NCBI RefSeq assembly: GCF_000264905.1
Contig: NW_006763144.1
Span: 496,001 to 560,000 of the forward strand
Source: Stereum hirsutum FP-91666 SS1
Taxonomy: Eukaryota; Basidiomycota; Agaricomycetes; Russulales; Stereaceae
DNA length: 64,000 nt
Reading direction: 5' to 3'
Both the position numbers and the translations under genes were made by a program. The notes under the pieces are model-generated. The model saw only the letters and a program-made list of their open reading frames with translations, made no database searches and was not told the DNA's origin. Position 1 is the first letter of the stretch. Each line of letters begins with the position of its first letter. Shown here one piece after another: positions 22,128 to 34,981 of this stretch.

Positions 22128-23598
22128 TCAAGCAAACCCATGACCCCACAAATCTTCACCCCCTCCACCGATCTGAGTCCCCGCAGCGATTCGCTCCTGC
22201 AACCATACCTCCAGTTCGTCTGATGCATCTACACCCGTATCTACCGCCGAAGACGATGGATCATATGCAGAACCTTGCGATGTCAACGTACTCGGGTCGT
22301 ACCAGAATGCGTCCTCTTGTGAGGTTGTTGGGAGAAATCCGTCGGGATACTGAGGTGAGTACCCTTGATCGGGGGAGGTGGGCGTGAACGTCTCTGTGTT
22401 CATATATTGCGAGAGTAAGGGGCTTAGGCCGAAGTCCCATGGGAAGGTATCAGCGATGGGGTGTGGATGTGTCGATGAGCTTGGCGACGTGGCTCCGAGC
22501 TGAGAGGTGGAGGGGACTGGATTGGAGTAGAAGGACATGGACGGCGTCGATGACGACTGATACAGGTCCTCGTTCATCGTCTGCTGCATCCCCATTTCAT
22601 CCAACCAGGTATTATCCCAGTAGCCATAGCCGCTCGACGGACTCCCAGCCCCTGCACCCTCGTAATCCCACGATTCTGGCGACACAGCCTCTGATTCGAA
22701 CGATGGTGTGGCATACGGGGGAATCGGGGATGCAGATGTTCCTGCGACGGAGGGGGAACTCTGTGATGTGGGAGTGACCGGGAAGGATGTGGGGGTGGGG
22801 GACGTGGGAGTAAAGACGAGCGAGGGGGTTGAGGAGAGTGGCGAGGGTACCGATGGCGAGGGCACATAGTCATACGAACCAGCAAAGAAGGAGCTCGAGG
22901 GCGATGAAGTGGATGAGAAGGAAGGGGCGGGGCTAGGGGTGGGGGTGGGATAGCGCTGGATGTCTTGATCGTTCGGGTCGTAGAGGGGCCACGTCGAGAC
23001 CCAGCAGTTATTGGTAGAGGTAGAGCGGCGCTTCGAGCGTCGGGAGGGCGATGATGTTGCCTGAAGCCTAGCCATGATCGTGGTCTTTGTCTGTCTTTGA
23101 GGTCCTGAAGACCTGCTGACCTGGGATCGCCCATCCACGCCTTCAGCCTCGGTTTCATGTTGGAGTGACTTGGCCTTCAACCCGGGTTGGTACTTGTAAC
23201 CGGCGAAGATCCTAGTGTGCGCATCTTTGAGTTCTTCAGCTACCCGTTCGGCAGGGCGACGATCCTGATTGGACAAGGCTCGCCACAGATGACTGATGAA
23301 TTGTGAATAACAATATTTCCATTCCGATGGGAGTGAATAGCCTTCTTTGCCATAGCAAGCACGAAAGACCATGAAACTGTTGGGGGGACGAGGACGCTTT
23401 TCTGGTTTGCCATCTACTTCGCAGGTTACGAAGTCCTGTGTTTTGACGCGGCAGAACTATAGATGGAGGATGCTCAGACATGATACATGTACTAACGAAA
23501 CGATAAAGCGTGCACACCTTTGTATATGTCGAGTCTCTAATAAAATTCCCGCCATAATGGGCACGGAATTCGGCGGGCGTCCACTTGGGCTCTGCCAT
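22128..23598 (-). CDS. HMG-box transcription factor (first of four in the window)
   Basis: Two exons (23598-23518 and 23456-22128; 61-nt intron) give 469 residues in frame. Exon 1 encodes MAEPKWTPAEFRAHYGGNF and the following residues. The HMG box begins at about residue 45: KRPRPPNSFMVFRACYGKEG, then FISHLWRALSNQDRRPAERV and AHTRIFAGYKYQPG. The RPPNSFMVFR start and the Y-x-Y-x-P end are typical of sequence-specific fungal HMG boxes. A basic patch (SPSRRSKRRS) follows and may be a nuclear signal. The remaining 300 residues are Ser/Pro/Thr-rich with an acidic Trp/Tyr-containing stretch, resembling an activation domain. Target unknown. It lies about 7.5 kb from the array of three more HMG-box genes but in opposite orientation. 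Confidence 0.88.
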
Positions 23599-25278
23599 TA
23601 TTGAGATCGAAGAAGGCGAAGGAAGGACGAGCAAGCTGAAGTGATATATGGGAGTCCGAACAGGAGAGTGGAGACGTAGACGAAGGCAAGAATGAGGACA
23701 AGTGCAACGGATTGAGACTGGCAAGATATATCTGTGTGGTGCGAGTCAAGGTACGATGGGATGAAGGCGGAGTGAACTGGGACGTCCAACCCATTCGAAC
23801 ATCCTCTATTTATGCCTCTCAGCCACACGGCTTCGAAATCAAAGCTCTCCTAGTGCGAGATACGAAGAGCCTCATGTTCAGAGCTCAACCCCAGATTCCG
23901 AGCCAGAAAACTTCCCATTTTTGGACCACGCTGGCGGAAGGGCCAAAGCACAAAGCAAAGCAAAGCTACGGAGTTGCTCGAAAAGGAAAGAATCAAATAA
24001 GGCAAGTTCAGGCGTGGGATGCAAGTTGCCTCGAGGCTACAAAGCTCGGTGCTGGGCTGTGTTGTCATGCACGGCAGAAGGTGGCGGCCCTAGGATAGGT
24101 CGGACTCGTTCCCAAGGTCTATCAGGTTTTGATGCAGAAAAGTTACTGAAGATGGCATATCTTATCCAGGATCTCCAAGCGATCCTAGGGAGGCAGGCAC
24201 TCCTCGTATGAAGCAGAGTCGTGCAAGGGGCTGAGGTGGTGGTTATGCGAAACGAACCTGCGGCGCGACAAGTTCAGTCAAAGCTCAGTTCCAAATGCAC
24301 GGCCCGGGCGGGCCTGCCCCTCGTAACCCAACTCTCGCCACAGATTTTGCTGTGCTGTGGCCCACCACTGGCAGGGCCCACCGCCGCGTCTTAACTTCGA
24401 CTCTCATCTTCATTCTCATGTCGCGCAACTATCTCGAGCATTCTCTCTGAGCAGAGTATTCAGAGCTTGTTGGCACCCCAAGGCACGATACTTTGAACTC
24501 GCGTTTCTTGCGCTATCTCTTGTGCAACAGCCTCGGCCGGATTGAATTTCAGATACGCTAACGACGTCGTAGAAGTCGACGTGCAGGCCTGCGCAGGCAA
24601 TGCGTGATGTGCGCTCCTCGGCTTCGAATACTGCCAACAGAATTCCATCGGTATTTCTCTCTGCTTCTGCTTGATGCCTTTGAACCTATCGATATGGCCT
24701 CGTGGTTCAGATGCCAGTGCCAACTGCATACGCGTCGCAGGACTCGGAGTCGGCCCTCGCCACAATCAAGCCACGACGCTCAAATGACCGAATTCCGCAT
24801 CTTCTTCTACAGCAGCATTCCATTGTCGACTTGGTGGGCAAGAACTCATTCTGCGGTGGATACTATACTTGCTACCAACTGATTCCCTCCAGTCTTCTGC
24901 TCGACTTTCTAGCATTGTAGCAAACAACTCACCGGTGCTGGTGGCGGCCCGTCTCTACGCGTACGCTTGTCGAACATGATGCATGAGCGTCTACAGAGCA
25001 AGTGAAGTTGTGCGAATGTGTGGCGTAGGCGCCCACTAGAGCTTAGCATAATTTGCGACAAAGATTTGATACGCCCTGAGATTTGCTTGAGGTGGTCTGG
25101 GGAATAGTGGCTCGTATCATTGAAAGTCGTTAAACATTACAGAGCTGTCAGATACTATAATACAAAAGCGCATGACTTCGCGACCGCAAAACTAATAGGA
25201 CACGAAACTGAGAGGTGGTAACATCGTACATTCCTTCGAAAAGCTCAGGCCACAACCCAAGGAACCGCACACAGAAAT
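23599..25278. other. Intergenic, no supported gene
   Basis: Several short frames on both strands (for example minus 24460-24765) have no family or splice support. It contains the HMG gene promoter on the left and the malate synthase 3' region on the right. Confidence 0.4.
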
Positions 25279-27223
25279 CTACAACGAGCTCTTCTGCCAC
25301 TTCACCGGCACCCCATCCGCCGCCGCCAAATACGGCATCAAATCGCTCGTCAAAAACTCACTCGGCCAAGCCTTCCTCACCTGCGTCTTCAAATACTCCT
25401 TCACGATCCTCAAATGCTCCTCCTTAATCCCCGGCACCGCCTTCTTCACCTCCTCATCCGCCTCGTCCACCAGCTTATCGACATACTCCGCCGTAATCGG
25501 CTCGCCCGTATCCAGCCTCGACCCGTGGTGCACCCATTGCCAGAGCTGGACACGCGTGATTTCGGCGGTCGCGGCGTCTTCCATGAGCCAGTTGAGGGGG
25601 ATGCAGCCGTTGCCGCCGAGCCAGGCGCCGGAGTAGGCGAGGGAGGTGGCGACGTTGCCGCGGACGCCTTCGGCGGTGATCTTTCCTGGGACTTTGGTGT
25701 TAAGAAGGTCGGCGGCGGTGACGCGGACGTCTTCGCGACGGATGTGGTACTATGGACAAAAAATAAAGGGTGAGCAGGAGTAGAGATCCGGGATGGGTAG
25801 AGAGAAGAACGGACCTGGTTAGGACCAATCATGTGCTCGTTGAAGATCTCCATCGCGATCTTGTTGATGAGCGGGTGAGCGATCCAAGTCCCGTCATGTC
25901 CGTTCGAGACTTCGCGATACTTGTCGGCACGGACTTTGGCCATAGCGATCTCGTTGGCTTTCTCGTCGCCCTTGATGGGGATCTGAGCGGACATTCCGCC
26001 CATGGCCGCGACTTTGCGCCTGTAAACGTGGCTCGTAAGTTACAGAGTGAGAGGAAGGGGAGCACGGAGGAAGAGCTTACTTATGGCAGGTCTGGATGAG
26101 GAGACGGACGTAGGAGTCCATGAAGCCGCTTTCCATCGTGACGTCTTTTCGGTCGGGGAGGACGGCGCTCCTGTCAGCACGACGGCGCTTGATGAAGCTG
26201 AAGATATAGTCCCATCTACAAAAAAACAAGAATAAATAGTCCAATAAGCATGCGTGCACACAAATAGACACAGAAAGGTCACGTACCGTCCACAGTTCAA
26301 ACCAGACGAATGTTGCCTCAACTCGAACAAGATCTCCTCCATCTGGAACGCCGCAGGCAGCGTCTCAATCAACACGGTCCCACGTATAGTCCCGTGCGAC
26401 ATGCCGATATACGATTGCGAGAAGCCAAAGACGTCGTTCCACAGCCGTGCCTCCTTGTAGTGCTCCATCTTGGGAAGGTAGAAGTAAGGACCGGAGCCAC
26501 GCTTGACGAGTTCGACGGCGTTGTGGAAGAAATAGAGGCCGAAGTCAAAGAGGGAGCCGGATATGGGAGTGTTGTCGACGGTGACGCGGGGTTCGTCGAG
26601 ATGCCAGCCTCGAGGCCTGAATTAGTGGTTTAGTGAGCGAAAATTCGACGTATAGAATAAAAACAAATATTTACCTGACGATGAGGACAGCGGGGTTGGG
26701 TGAGAGTTTGTACGACTTGCCACCGATTTCGAAATCGATCTGGCGGCGGATGGCATCGTAGAGGTTGACCTGACCCTCGATCATGGCCTTGAACGTTGGC
26801 GAAGAAGCATCTTCATATGTCCAAGAAATGTCGATAAATACAGCAGAAAATGATGACAAAAAGACGGATAAACGCACCTTCAAAATCAGCCATGAACGTC
26901 TTCGCGCCACTGTTGAGCGCATTCACAACCATCTTCCTATCTGTCGGGCCCGTAATCTCGACTCTCCTGTCCTCGAGTCCGGGTGCCGGAGGAGCACATT
27001 GCCATGATGGCTCAGCGCGGATATGTGCGGTCTCAGCAGGGAAGTCTAGTGGAAGACCTGAGTCAAGACGTTGTTGGGTAGACTCGCGAGCGACAAGGAG
27101 GCTCTGGCGAGTGGACTCGAAGGTTCTATGAAGAGCAGCAAGGAATTTGAGTGCCTCCTCGGTAAGGATATGCTCCTGAGCCTGGGGGGAGACCTGGGTG
27201 TTGATGGATACGCCTTGTACCAT
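25279..27223 (-). CDS. MLS1: Malate synthase (glyoxylate cycle)
   Basis: Six exons (27223-26878, 26810-26675, 26616-26287, 26215-26081, 26019-25815, 25749-25279) encode 540 residues, the usual length. Family landmarks in order: [14 protein letters not shown], the substrate-site [59 protein letters not shown], then [30 protein letters not shown], and [13 protein letters not shown]. The C-terminal region contains [19 protein letters not shown] with the catalytic Asp. The enzyme condenses acetyl-CoA and glyoxylate to malate for growth on C2 compounds and lipids. The protein ends KSSL; Ser-Ser-Leu is a weak variant of the SKL peroxisomal signal, so import may be partial or dual. All introns are 58-68 nt. 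No damage seen. Confidence 0.96.
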
Positions 27224-28376
27224 GACTATCGTAGTTGTGGGAGTGTGGGGATGTTCGTAGCGTTAGAGATATGGATAAGAGGGGCAGGGATGTTCGTTTG
27301 AACCGGCTGGGATGTTGAGGGGCATTATATAGTTTGTGTGGGTGCACGGCACTCCGAGTATCCGTTCCCGCATCTTGGACGGGAGCGCTGTTCACAAGAC
27401 GAAGGAGCCTCCGCTCAATCGAGGACGTCATGCTCAAGTCGCGTCCACGGATATCACATGCGGCCAAGAATGGCAACTCTCCGTCTCTCCGCCGCCACGC
27501 CGTCCCACGCCGCGAACTCTCTTCCGCAACTTCACCCCGTCTCACGTCCAGTCCCGACGCTCTTCCTGCTGCCTATCGGGGACCCTCTTCGTCCACACGG
27601 ACTGCCTTTGGGCTGGCGCTCGGCTTTTGTGGAAGTGGAGGAATCTGGACATACCGAGACCGCCACAATGTACAATAGAATTCGTGCACCCTTTCCCGGT
27701 CAATCAGATGCGAACGAGCGAGTGGTGTAGAAGCATTTTCAGAGTCACTGTCTACGTAGACTGCCTCATAGCCATCCTCTCCAAACAATACACGTGAATC
27801 TCCTAGGATCTACGTTCGACGGATGTTTGCGACCTGCAGGAAGTTTCCGTGACTTCACCGTTCGTTGAACTTGCTTCGTGGTCTTCCAGTGTCATGTTAA
27901 AACCGAACGTCCTCGCGAGCTCCCGGTCCAACACCGTGGTTTACGCTTTTAGGACTCAGCACCAGACGACGTGTGAATAAGGAAAGTTTAAACTCTGATT
28001 GAGTTCACAACATATAGATCAACCCAGCAGAGGGGGTATTATGTCACCGAGCGCACTTCGACAGAGGGTTCCCAGACCTAACACGAGCCGACCATGATTA
28101 AACTCGAAAATACGCACAAGGGCCACGGAGTTCAATAGGCATGATAATGTCTGTTCTTGGAACCCAAAGTTAAGCAGTCAAGCAAGCTCAAGCATGTCTC
28201 AAGGAGTCTTGATACTGGCGGTGAGTCTTCGGCGCAACGAACGTTCTCATGCTCGCCTTCACGCATCGACCATGGGGATGGAACATGAGACGAGACACGT
28301 CATATCGCGTTAAGTCGTCCGTTGTATTAACGCACAACCTAGCCATGGCAAGGTAACGGAACGCCGTTCATAGTCC
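27224..28376. other. Intergenic; one unproven small plus-strand frame
   Basis: Divergent from malate synthase, a plus-strand frame at about 27431-27678 starts MLKSRPRISHAAKNG, is Arg/Ser-rich like a mitochondrial presequence, and ends with a short hydrophobic segment (TAFGLALGFCGSGGIW). It could be a small inner-membrane protein, but no family is certain and another frame (MATLRLSAATPSHAANS from 27472) overlaps it. From 27.8 to 28.37 kb nothing is seen. Confidence 0.3.
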
Positions 28377-29708
28377 TCATTGAGCTTTTGACTTCGTCTT
28401 CGCCTTCTCTGTACCGTTGGTGGAACTCTGATCCTCCGTTTCGGTCTCGATAGGTGCGGCGGAAGCACCGGAATCCGCTGTGGTATTGGATGGAAATAGA
28501 CGAAAGGAAGTCAGCATGACTTGGCCTCGCATAGGCTCGATTGGGTAGACCCGAGAACCACAGTGCTGGACGGTCTGGTGGGCTACAGACATTGATCTCC
28601 ACGACACAAGTCCCGCGACTTATGAGTGTTTTGACAGGTGGTATATGAAGACCGGACAGGAATGGTGACACAGGTACACCTGTGATGCACTCTGCTATTC
28701 GTCCCAACCATTCCGTGCAATAGTCGCAGGAACCGAGAGCCAAGCCAGACCAATCCACAAAGGACACCCTCGAGGCATAGGAAATGACACAGAGAAACAA
28801 GACGTACCCATCAAATCTTTGACGACCCTCTCACCGACTTTAATAACTCTCCGACACACCATCTGCCACACGCCACAACTCACGGAGCCTACATCGGAAG
28901 AGACAAAGTCAGCATGATCAGCACCCATATCGCCACAATCGCCACATCAGAGCGAGAAGGATGAATGCAATAAATGGGACCGAGCTGAGGAGGCGACGAA
29001 CAACGCACCTGCAGGCGCGAATGGGAACGCGAGGAACCAAGCCAATGGACCTAACCACGTCGGTGGGAGATAGAAAACGGCGGCGGAGCGGTACCACCAG
29101 CCTACGATGAATTGGACACCTGTCGTGAGGACCCAAAGGGCGGTGTTGAATTTCATGGAGAATGATGATTTAGACGAGCTAAGCTCAGAATCTATACGCA
29201 ATAAGAGACAGAACGGCGTCGGTCAGTACAGGGTGGATGGTGAGGGTCGTACCGGTATAGCCTCTAAGGAGAGACTAGCGAATAGTGGCGAAGAAGGTTG
29301 GGAGGTGGGACATTGACGGAAAAGTGTGGACTTTGAGCGACAGAGCCAAAATAATGAGACACGCAACTAATCTTCTCAAGATCCTGCAGCCCTTTATCCA
29401 CTGTCCTCCTCAACCTCGCCCACTTCGCGAACTGGTCCTGCGCGCTCGTCTGCTGCAGCTCTTGCTTCTTCGCGAGCAGTTCCGTCTTTAGCTCACGTTG
29501 GCGTATGACGGCCGCGCCATTGAAGATGCGCTGGTATATCGTCCAAGCCTACGACACAACGCAAATGGTGAGAACAGAGATTGAGTGCTTATGAAATGTG
29601 GTGGGGATGTGGCGCCACACTCACAAAGGCGAGCAGGACAGACTTGCCGATCCATGAGATGAGCTCAGAGACGAAGACAAGCGCAAAGATGGTCAAAATG
29701 AGAGACAT
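28377..29708 (-). CDS. GET1: GET complex subunit Get1 (WRB-like)
   Basis: Five exons (29708-29625, 29548-29368, 29191-29009, 28888-28808, 28477-28377) give 209 residues in frame. The N-terminal membrane helix ([18 protein letters not shown]) is followed by a cytosolic coiled coil: [20 protein letters not shown], then [20 protein letters not shown] with the conserved AKWARLRR. Two more membrane helices follow ([18 protein letters not shown] and [20 protein letters not shown]), with a short ending [18 protein letters not shown]. This is the Get1/WRB pattern. With Get2 it forms the ER receptor for Get3, which delivers tail-anchored proteins. The last exon adds an acidic/Lys tail; the 330-nt intron before it is long, so the exact C-terminus is less certain. 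Exon 2 ends at a GTTGCG donor. Confidence 0.9.
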
Positions 29709-31108
29709 TGCGTCCAGTTCGTTGTTCACCGACCGAGAAAACCTGTATACAGAACCGAGCGGAGGACGTGTTGGAGGGAAGTGGAGAGAATTGGTATGCG
29801 TGGCGCTAGCGCGCACACGTCGGCGCAGGAACGCGGGGCGGGCGAGGTGTTCGGGGTCTACCAACGGGTCGAGCCCGAATTACGAATTCCGAGTCGTGCA
29901 GTTCTATTCATCTCACTTCGCTGTTCTTGTCCGACTGGACTTGGAGAACGACTTTCGGCCATGAGTGTTGTGCCACGACTGGCGGTTAATTCGGCTTGCG
30001 TAGTGGGATGAGAATTCTTGGGAACTGCTAAGCATTGGCACGTCGGATCATCGCCTTCAAGTGTTCTCCTTGCTACGGTAGCACAGCCCTTGACTTTGAC
30101 CTCGACGTCGTATTCTGCTTCCAGAGTTCCTTGACCGCTCCAAACTGGTGCCAATCGATAACAATGCATATTCTGATCTCATCTCGAGTTTGTCGGCGTG
30201 ATCCAGCCGCAACTTGTCTCATATTTTGAACCGGGGATCCTTGCGTCCTGCTGGCCAGTGCCTCGTTTGCTTCGAGAAGGTGGGGACTTGTTTTGAATCC
30301 TTTTCGTGCAGAACGTTTGTTCGAATATTTTTTAAGGTTTGCAAATTACACGTAACGCGTAATGCGCGTCCGCGAAGGCACCGGCAGGGTGCCGGGCATA
30401 AAATCGCCTTTCCCCTCGATTTGTGGTGGTCTCCACCGTTACTAACGGATCCTCACAGTGTATTTTCCCAAGGGATTCAGAAAACGGTGAGAAATGGAGA
30501 AAATCCAGGCACTAGGCTGTCGCCTGATATTGCGTGTCTCGTTGATTGACAGCGCTTAGCTTCGAATCGGAATGTGGGGGAGCACCTGCCTCCCGAAGCT
30601 CCTCAACTCACGTAAACGCTAAAAACGAAATCCAAGCCCCATCGTCCTGTTTCTCCTTATTCGGTATGAATATACAATGGGTATAGCGTAAGAAGGGCGA
30701 CGCCATATTGTCACCAAAATCTGCGCCCTTTGTTCTGCTCGACACGCGCGCGGCCCTAGCTGGGCTCCGCGCCTTTCGCCCCTCGCGGGTGGGAAAGTAC
30801 CACACTCTAAGATCACATTCACATTTTTTTGCGGCTCATTACGTTGCTGACATGGCACTGACTGGGCGCGTGGGGTTGGAAAGGACGTGCCCGATTGAGG
30901 TGCCGCCTTGAGTTGGGGTGCCACTCATACTTTGGCTGACCTTGCTTTGCCAGCATCGTTTTCTGAGACAGTATAAAAGGGCGGAGTATTGTTCGTCCTC
31001 TCTTTATTCCCCGTTCCGCGCATCCTCCCTTGTTCCCCACCTCCGATCAGCTCAGCGATCTCCGCCAGTTTGCATCCGTTGTCTCTCCGCCCCCGCCCCT
31101 CGACGACG
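29709..31108. other. Intergenic; HMG gene promoter on the right
   Basis: No supported gene between GET1 and the first plus-strand HMG-box gene. Short frames on both strands look random. A TATA box lies at 30972. Confidence 0.45.
30972..30978 (+). promoter_or_regulatory. TATA box of HMG-box gene at 31.1 kb
   Basis: TATAAAA lies 137 bp before the ATG at 31109, with a CT-rich leader between them. Confidence 0.55.
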
Positions 31109-32578
31109 ATGGCAAAGAAACAAAACGACAAGCCTGCGACTACGACTCCGACACCTGCTCCCGAGGAAAAGGGCAAGAAAAAACGCAAGGCCCCTAAGTC
31201 TGAGGCCCCAGTGCGTCTTTCCCTCTCCCTTCTCTTCTCCCTGCCCCGATACTGCTACCCCTCACTTTGCGTCTCTGATGCTTATTGATATCCCCAGAAA
31301 CCCAAGGAAAACCCTGGCAGCAAAATAGGCCATAACGATGAGCACATCAAGCGCTCGAAAAATGATTGGATTCACTTTCGCAGCATGTTCAGCTCGAAGC
31401 TGGAGAAACCTGAGGATGCGAAGATGGACCCGTTCGAATGGCAGCAGGAGGTCACTAAAGCCGCCAGTAAGGCTTGGGGGGCTCTGACTGAGGCAGAAAA
31501 GAAGCCCTACAAGGACGCGGCGGCTGTCGAGGCGGAGGAGCATAAAATCAAGAATCCAGGGTACAAGTACCGACCGAAGCCGAGAAAAAACCCAGCAGGA
31601 TCCAAGCAACGGAAGAGAGACTACGCGGAGGTGCGACCCAAGGAATCTGGCCATCGCGAGAAAAAGGCGCGTCGTACCCCACTCGATGACGGCTTACAAC
31701 ATCCCCTACCTCCCTCACTCCCGTCATCCTCCTCTCTCGCTTCTCCCCACGCACCAGCGCCGGTCCTAACTCCCCACATTGGACGTCCCGACGTCCTTGA
31801 CCAGTTCAATGTCCCACCGTCCGCAGGCCATCAATATATGGACCCCATGCGTGGTCCCGTTCCCTCCCATCCCCGTCCCCGTCTCACAACCCCCCACGAA
31901 TTCGAACAACCCGCATATTCAGTCCAGGCGTTCCCCCTGCCTGCTCTCGCTTTTCCGTGGCCCTCGATTTCTCGACCCGCCCCTCTAAGCATCGCGACCG
32001 GCGGCTCTTCGACTTACCAGGATCACCATTCGTCTCACACTTTCCCTCGGGTACGTCCATTCCCTTCGCTTCTGACTCGAACCTGCATATTGACCTTACT
32101 TTCGTCCTTTCCCTTGCTGATTCAGACGCCTTCGGGATGGCCCCAACAGTCGACGAATAACCAATTCACGTTGTCGCCAAATAAGTTTGGGGACGTGGCC
32201 TTTGACTCGTACTCTGAGTCACATTCACAGCAGGCCGCTGGCTATATCCAGCTTCCTCCGATCCCATGGCCAACGCCTTCGTTTAACGACTCTGCGATTT
32301 GGGGTTTTCCTGCCACTTCCATCGGGAACGACCACGCCAGTCCTCCGACCACCAACGCTTCGTCTGCGTCGTTGACTCCTCCACTCGCACATGGAAGTTT
32401 GCCCGCAGAGTTCACCAACCCCGACGTGAACAGACAGGCTCCGTCTGGACTTGCGATGCCCCTCGTCGGTGACAGTAGCGAAGCTGCCATGTTTGCGGAG
32501 TTGGATATACGTGCCCCCTTCCAGTTTGGCCATGGGCGGTACTTCGAGTACGCCTTTGAGGATATTCGCCATTGGTAG
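31109..32578 (+). CDS. HMG-box protein, array member 1
   Basis: Three exons (31109-31210, 31298-32050, 32126-32578) give 435 residues; the second intron is 75 nt, in frame and without a stop, so retention would also be readable. A Lys-rich N-terminus (KGKKKRKAPKS) precedes a divergent HMG-box-like domain: NDWIHFRSMFSSKLEKPED, a central KAWGALTEAEKKPYKDAAAV, and the tail NPGYKYRPKPRKNP. The WxxLTEAEKxPY core and Y-x-Y-x-P ending place it in the HMG family, but the usual RPxNxF entry is replaced by KRSKNDWIHF. A second basic cluster (EKKARR) follows, then a long Pro/Ser region. Probably nuclear and DNA-binding; targets unknown. Same orientation and design as two further genes downstream. Confidence 0.85.
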
Positions 32579-33307
32579 TTATTCTCACCACTCTCAGCGA
32601 TCGATCCTGTCTCCCCGATGTGTTTGCTGTATCTTCATTTTATTCCGCTCTCCTCCAAGACATTTCTGTCTGTTCTCCGTCATCAATATTTCGGATCTGC
32701 TTTTTGCTTAGCTTCCTGGCTCTCGTTCTTCGTAGCGCTACCTCGCTGCTGTTCTCCTCAAGCATTTTATCGATACAGCTATCTTGTTTCCTTGTCCGTT
32801 TCGGTTGCTCAAGAAATGAATATATTCATATACTTTGGCCATCGTCCTCTCTCCGAACATATCTTTCTCTGCAATACCTATCAAGGAATTCATACTGCTG
32901 TCGCCTGCTGTGCCTCGTCTTCATTTTTTGCCTAGTCCTTCGCCGTTTATCAAAGCCCTTCTCCTCGCTTGAACTTCATCGTGACACATGTGTCAATTTC
33001 CGCCACGCAGCGGCACTGAGCCACAACGCCGGGCTCGTTCAACTTCAGATTCTTGCGGGAACGTCCGTCGTCCGCGGCGACTCCGCCCTTTCACCCCGCA
33101 CGGTCTGCGCGAATTCATGAATTCCGACTCGGTCTCGTCTTGCTTAATTGGGATTTTCTCTCATCGTTCGCACTTGAATATCGGCAAGTTGTTGAGAGTG
33201 GTGGTATGGGACGCGTGAGGAGCGAACGACGCCGGAGATTTCAAAACTCGGATCATACTCACTAGCCTCGGAATCCTGACTCGAAGATCGAGGAAGACAA
33301 TCGTTCA
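32579..33307. other. Intergenic, T-rich 3' region
   Basis: Probable 3' UTR of the first HMG array gene. Open frames here are random-looking T/C-rich translations. Confidence 0.4.
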
Positions 33308-33309
33308 TA

Positions 33310-33576
33310 CTGTACTTTTTCGACCAAAGGTTCGTCACGCGTTCTCCGCGTTGATGAACCGAACAAAATACTGCGTGACCTCACGCATAACGCAGGGTGA
33401 GCGAACAGTGACCTCGGCAGGCGCTTGCACAAAATAATCATTTTCGCAAGCCCCTACGTTGTTTTCTGAACCATTTACGGGTCCCGTCACGCTCACGCAC
33501 GGCTTCTGAACCGTGACCCGGGCGAAACTGATGGGTGACGTAAATTCTTGATGAACCTTTGGTCGAAAAAGTACAG
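33310..33576. mobile_element. MITE copy 1, 267 bp, CTGTAC termini
   Basis: Terminal inverted repeats CTGTACTTTTTCGACCAAAG with GTTC following, and the reverse complement at the right end. TA flanks both ends (33308-33309 and 33577-33578). The interior is almost identical to the copy at 34982-35248. An internal hairpin (AGGCGCTTGC ... GCAAG) sits near the middle. There is no coding capacity, so it must rely on a transposase elsewhere, probably of Tc1/mariner type. Confidence 0.88.
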
Positions 33577-33578
33577 TA

Positions 33579-34979
33579 CTCACGGCAAATCGTGCTCATC
33601 TGGTACTAATTCAGCTCATGGGTAATGTGTTCTCAGAAACCTTGAAGCCTTTCAACGATGCTCTGAGGCGCCTCAGCCAATTGAGCGAGCTTCAGCACAT
33701 GATCCCTTCTGGATGGTTCTCGGTCGCATCTGATTATCTCGGAATGTATCGATGTTAGGGTGTGAGTAGGCATTCCTTCGACGATGAGGATTTACACTGT
33801 TACAATAAAGGACACATCACTGGGTTTGGAAAAGGCACATGTGTTGGAGTCGACCAGAGGGAGGGATACGACGGACGAAGGGCTTTAATAGAGACAGAAA
33901 TACAGGTCCACGAGCACAGGCACGAGGACAACTCATGATGATATTTCAAGAGAGGGATTATTCCGGTGACAACAAGATATGTATGCGCTGATTCGACGTG
34001 GAGAGGATGGAGGAGCTGACTCGGAGAGTCAAGTCGACGGGCGTCGAAGAACCTAGCATAAATCCGCACCAGCTCGGCCTCGCAGGTCGGGGGGAGAACG
34101 AACAGAAACAATTACGCAGCTAGTACTTGTCTTCCTGTTACCAGTCCTTCCATCGTCTTGTTGTCATCTTCACTCCTACTACCTAGTTCAGAAAGCTATC
34201 TTGGCAGTTGCTGGACAGTTGCTCCACTGGTGACTGTGCCTTCGGCGCGTGTTAACATTTCCTGACCCTAGCTCTGAGAAAGCATAAGATGACAGAAAGT
34301 ACTATGCACACATGCAAGAGATAATGCGTCCAGTACTATCGGAAACGAGTGGTCAGCAGATAACCTGAGGAGGAGCGAGGAGTGTACTAATGGCGTTCGA
34401 CGAGCCTGACGGCAGTTGAAAACGGAGGCCAACGCAGACACCCAAAAGAGCATTGTACATGATAGCGGAATGCTCGTGAGTCGTCAGTTCTATCGACGGT
34501 GGACCTTCAGAAGTTGTAGAGGCTCCCTGGCTCAAGCGCTCATCGACGTGACGACGTCCAGTCCAAAAACGGCCGGCCACGCGAGCCCTTTCACGGAGGT
34601 GATCGGGGTCCGACCAGGCTCATTTGCCGCCGGTTTCGAATTGGCAACCTTCTTTGTCCTCCCACCTTCTCCGCTCACAGGATACTTGTAAGTTGTCTGC
34701 TCTGGTAAACCATTTCGAGATGGATGAATCGAGTATTTTAGAGCCCTTCTTCTTTGGCTTATGCTTAGGTCGAGTTGCTCCGAGTCCTTGTTCCCGACTA
34801 GACCTGGCAGTGCCGGAATTGAAGGCTGTACACCAATGTCGTTGCATATATGGCCCCAATTCACTTTGACAGTTTGGACGGTCAAAGTCGTCCACTCTCC
34901 GCTACCTTTGACTTGCTCACGCTGCTCAGATGCCTGCTCCGCTCGGAGGCAGGCAGAATCTGACCTCAAACTCTTCTAG
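33579..34979. other. Intergenic between two MITE copies
   Basis: A minus-strand frame at 34532-34969 (145 codons, alternative start) has no recognisable family. Nothing else supported. Confidence 0.35.
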
Positions 34980-34981
34980 TA

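Noticed and set aside
25414..26099. Plus-strand frames opposite malate synthase
   Set aside because: Shadows of the conserved malate synthase exons, no family of their own.
27334..27797. Overlapping plus-strand frames upstream of malate synthase
   Set aside because: Presequence-like composition in one frame is suggestive, but three frames overlap and none matches a family I can name.
34532..34969. Minus-strand 145-codon frame between the MITE copies, considered as transposase remnant
   Set aside because: No DDE or other transposase motif visible.
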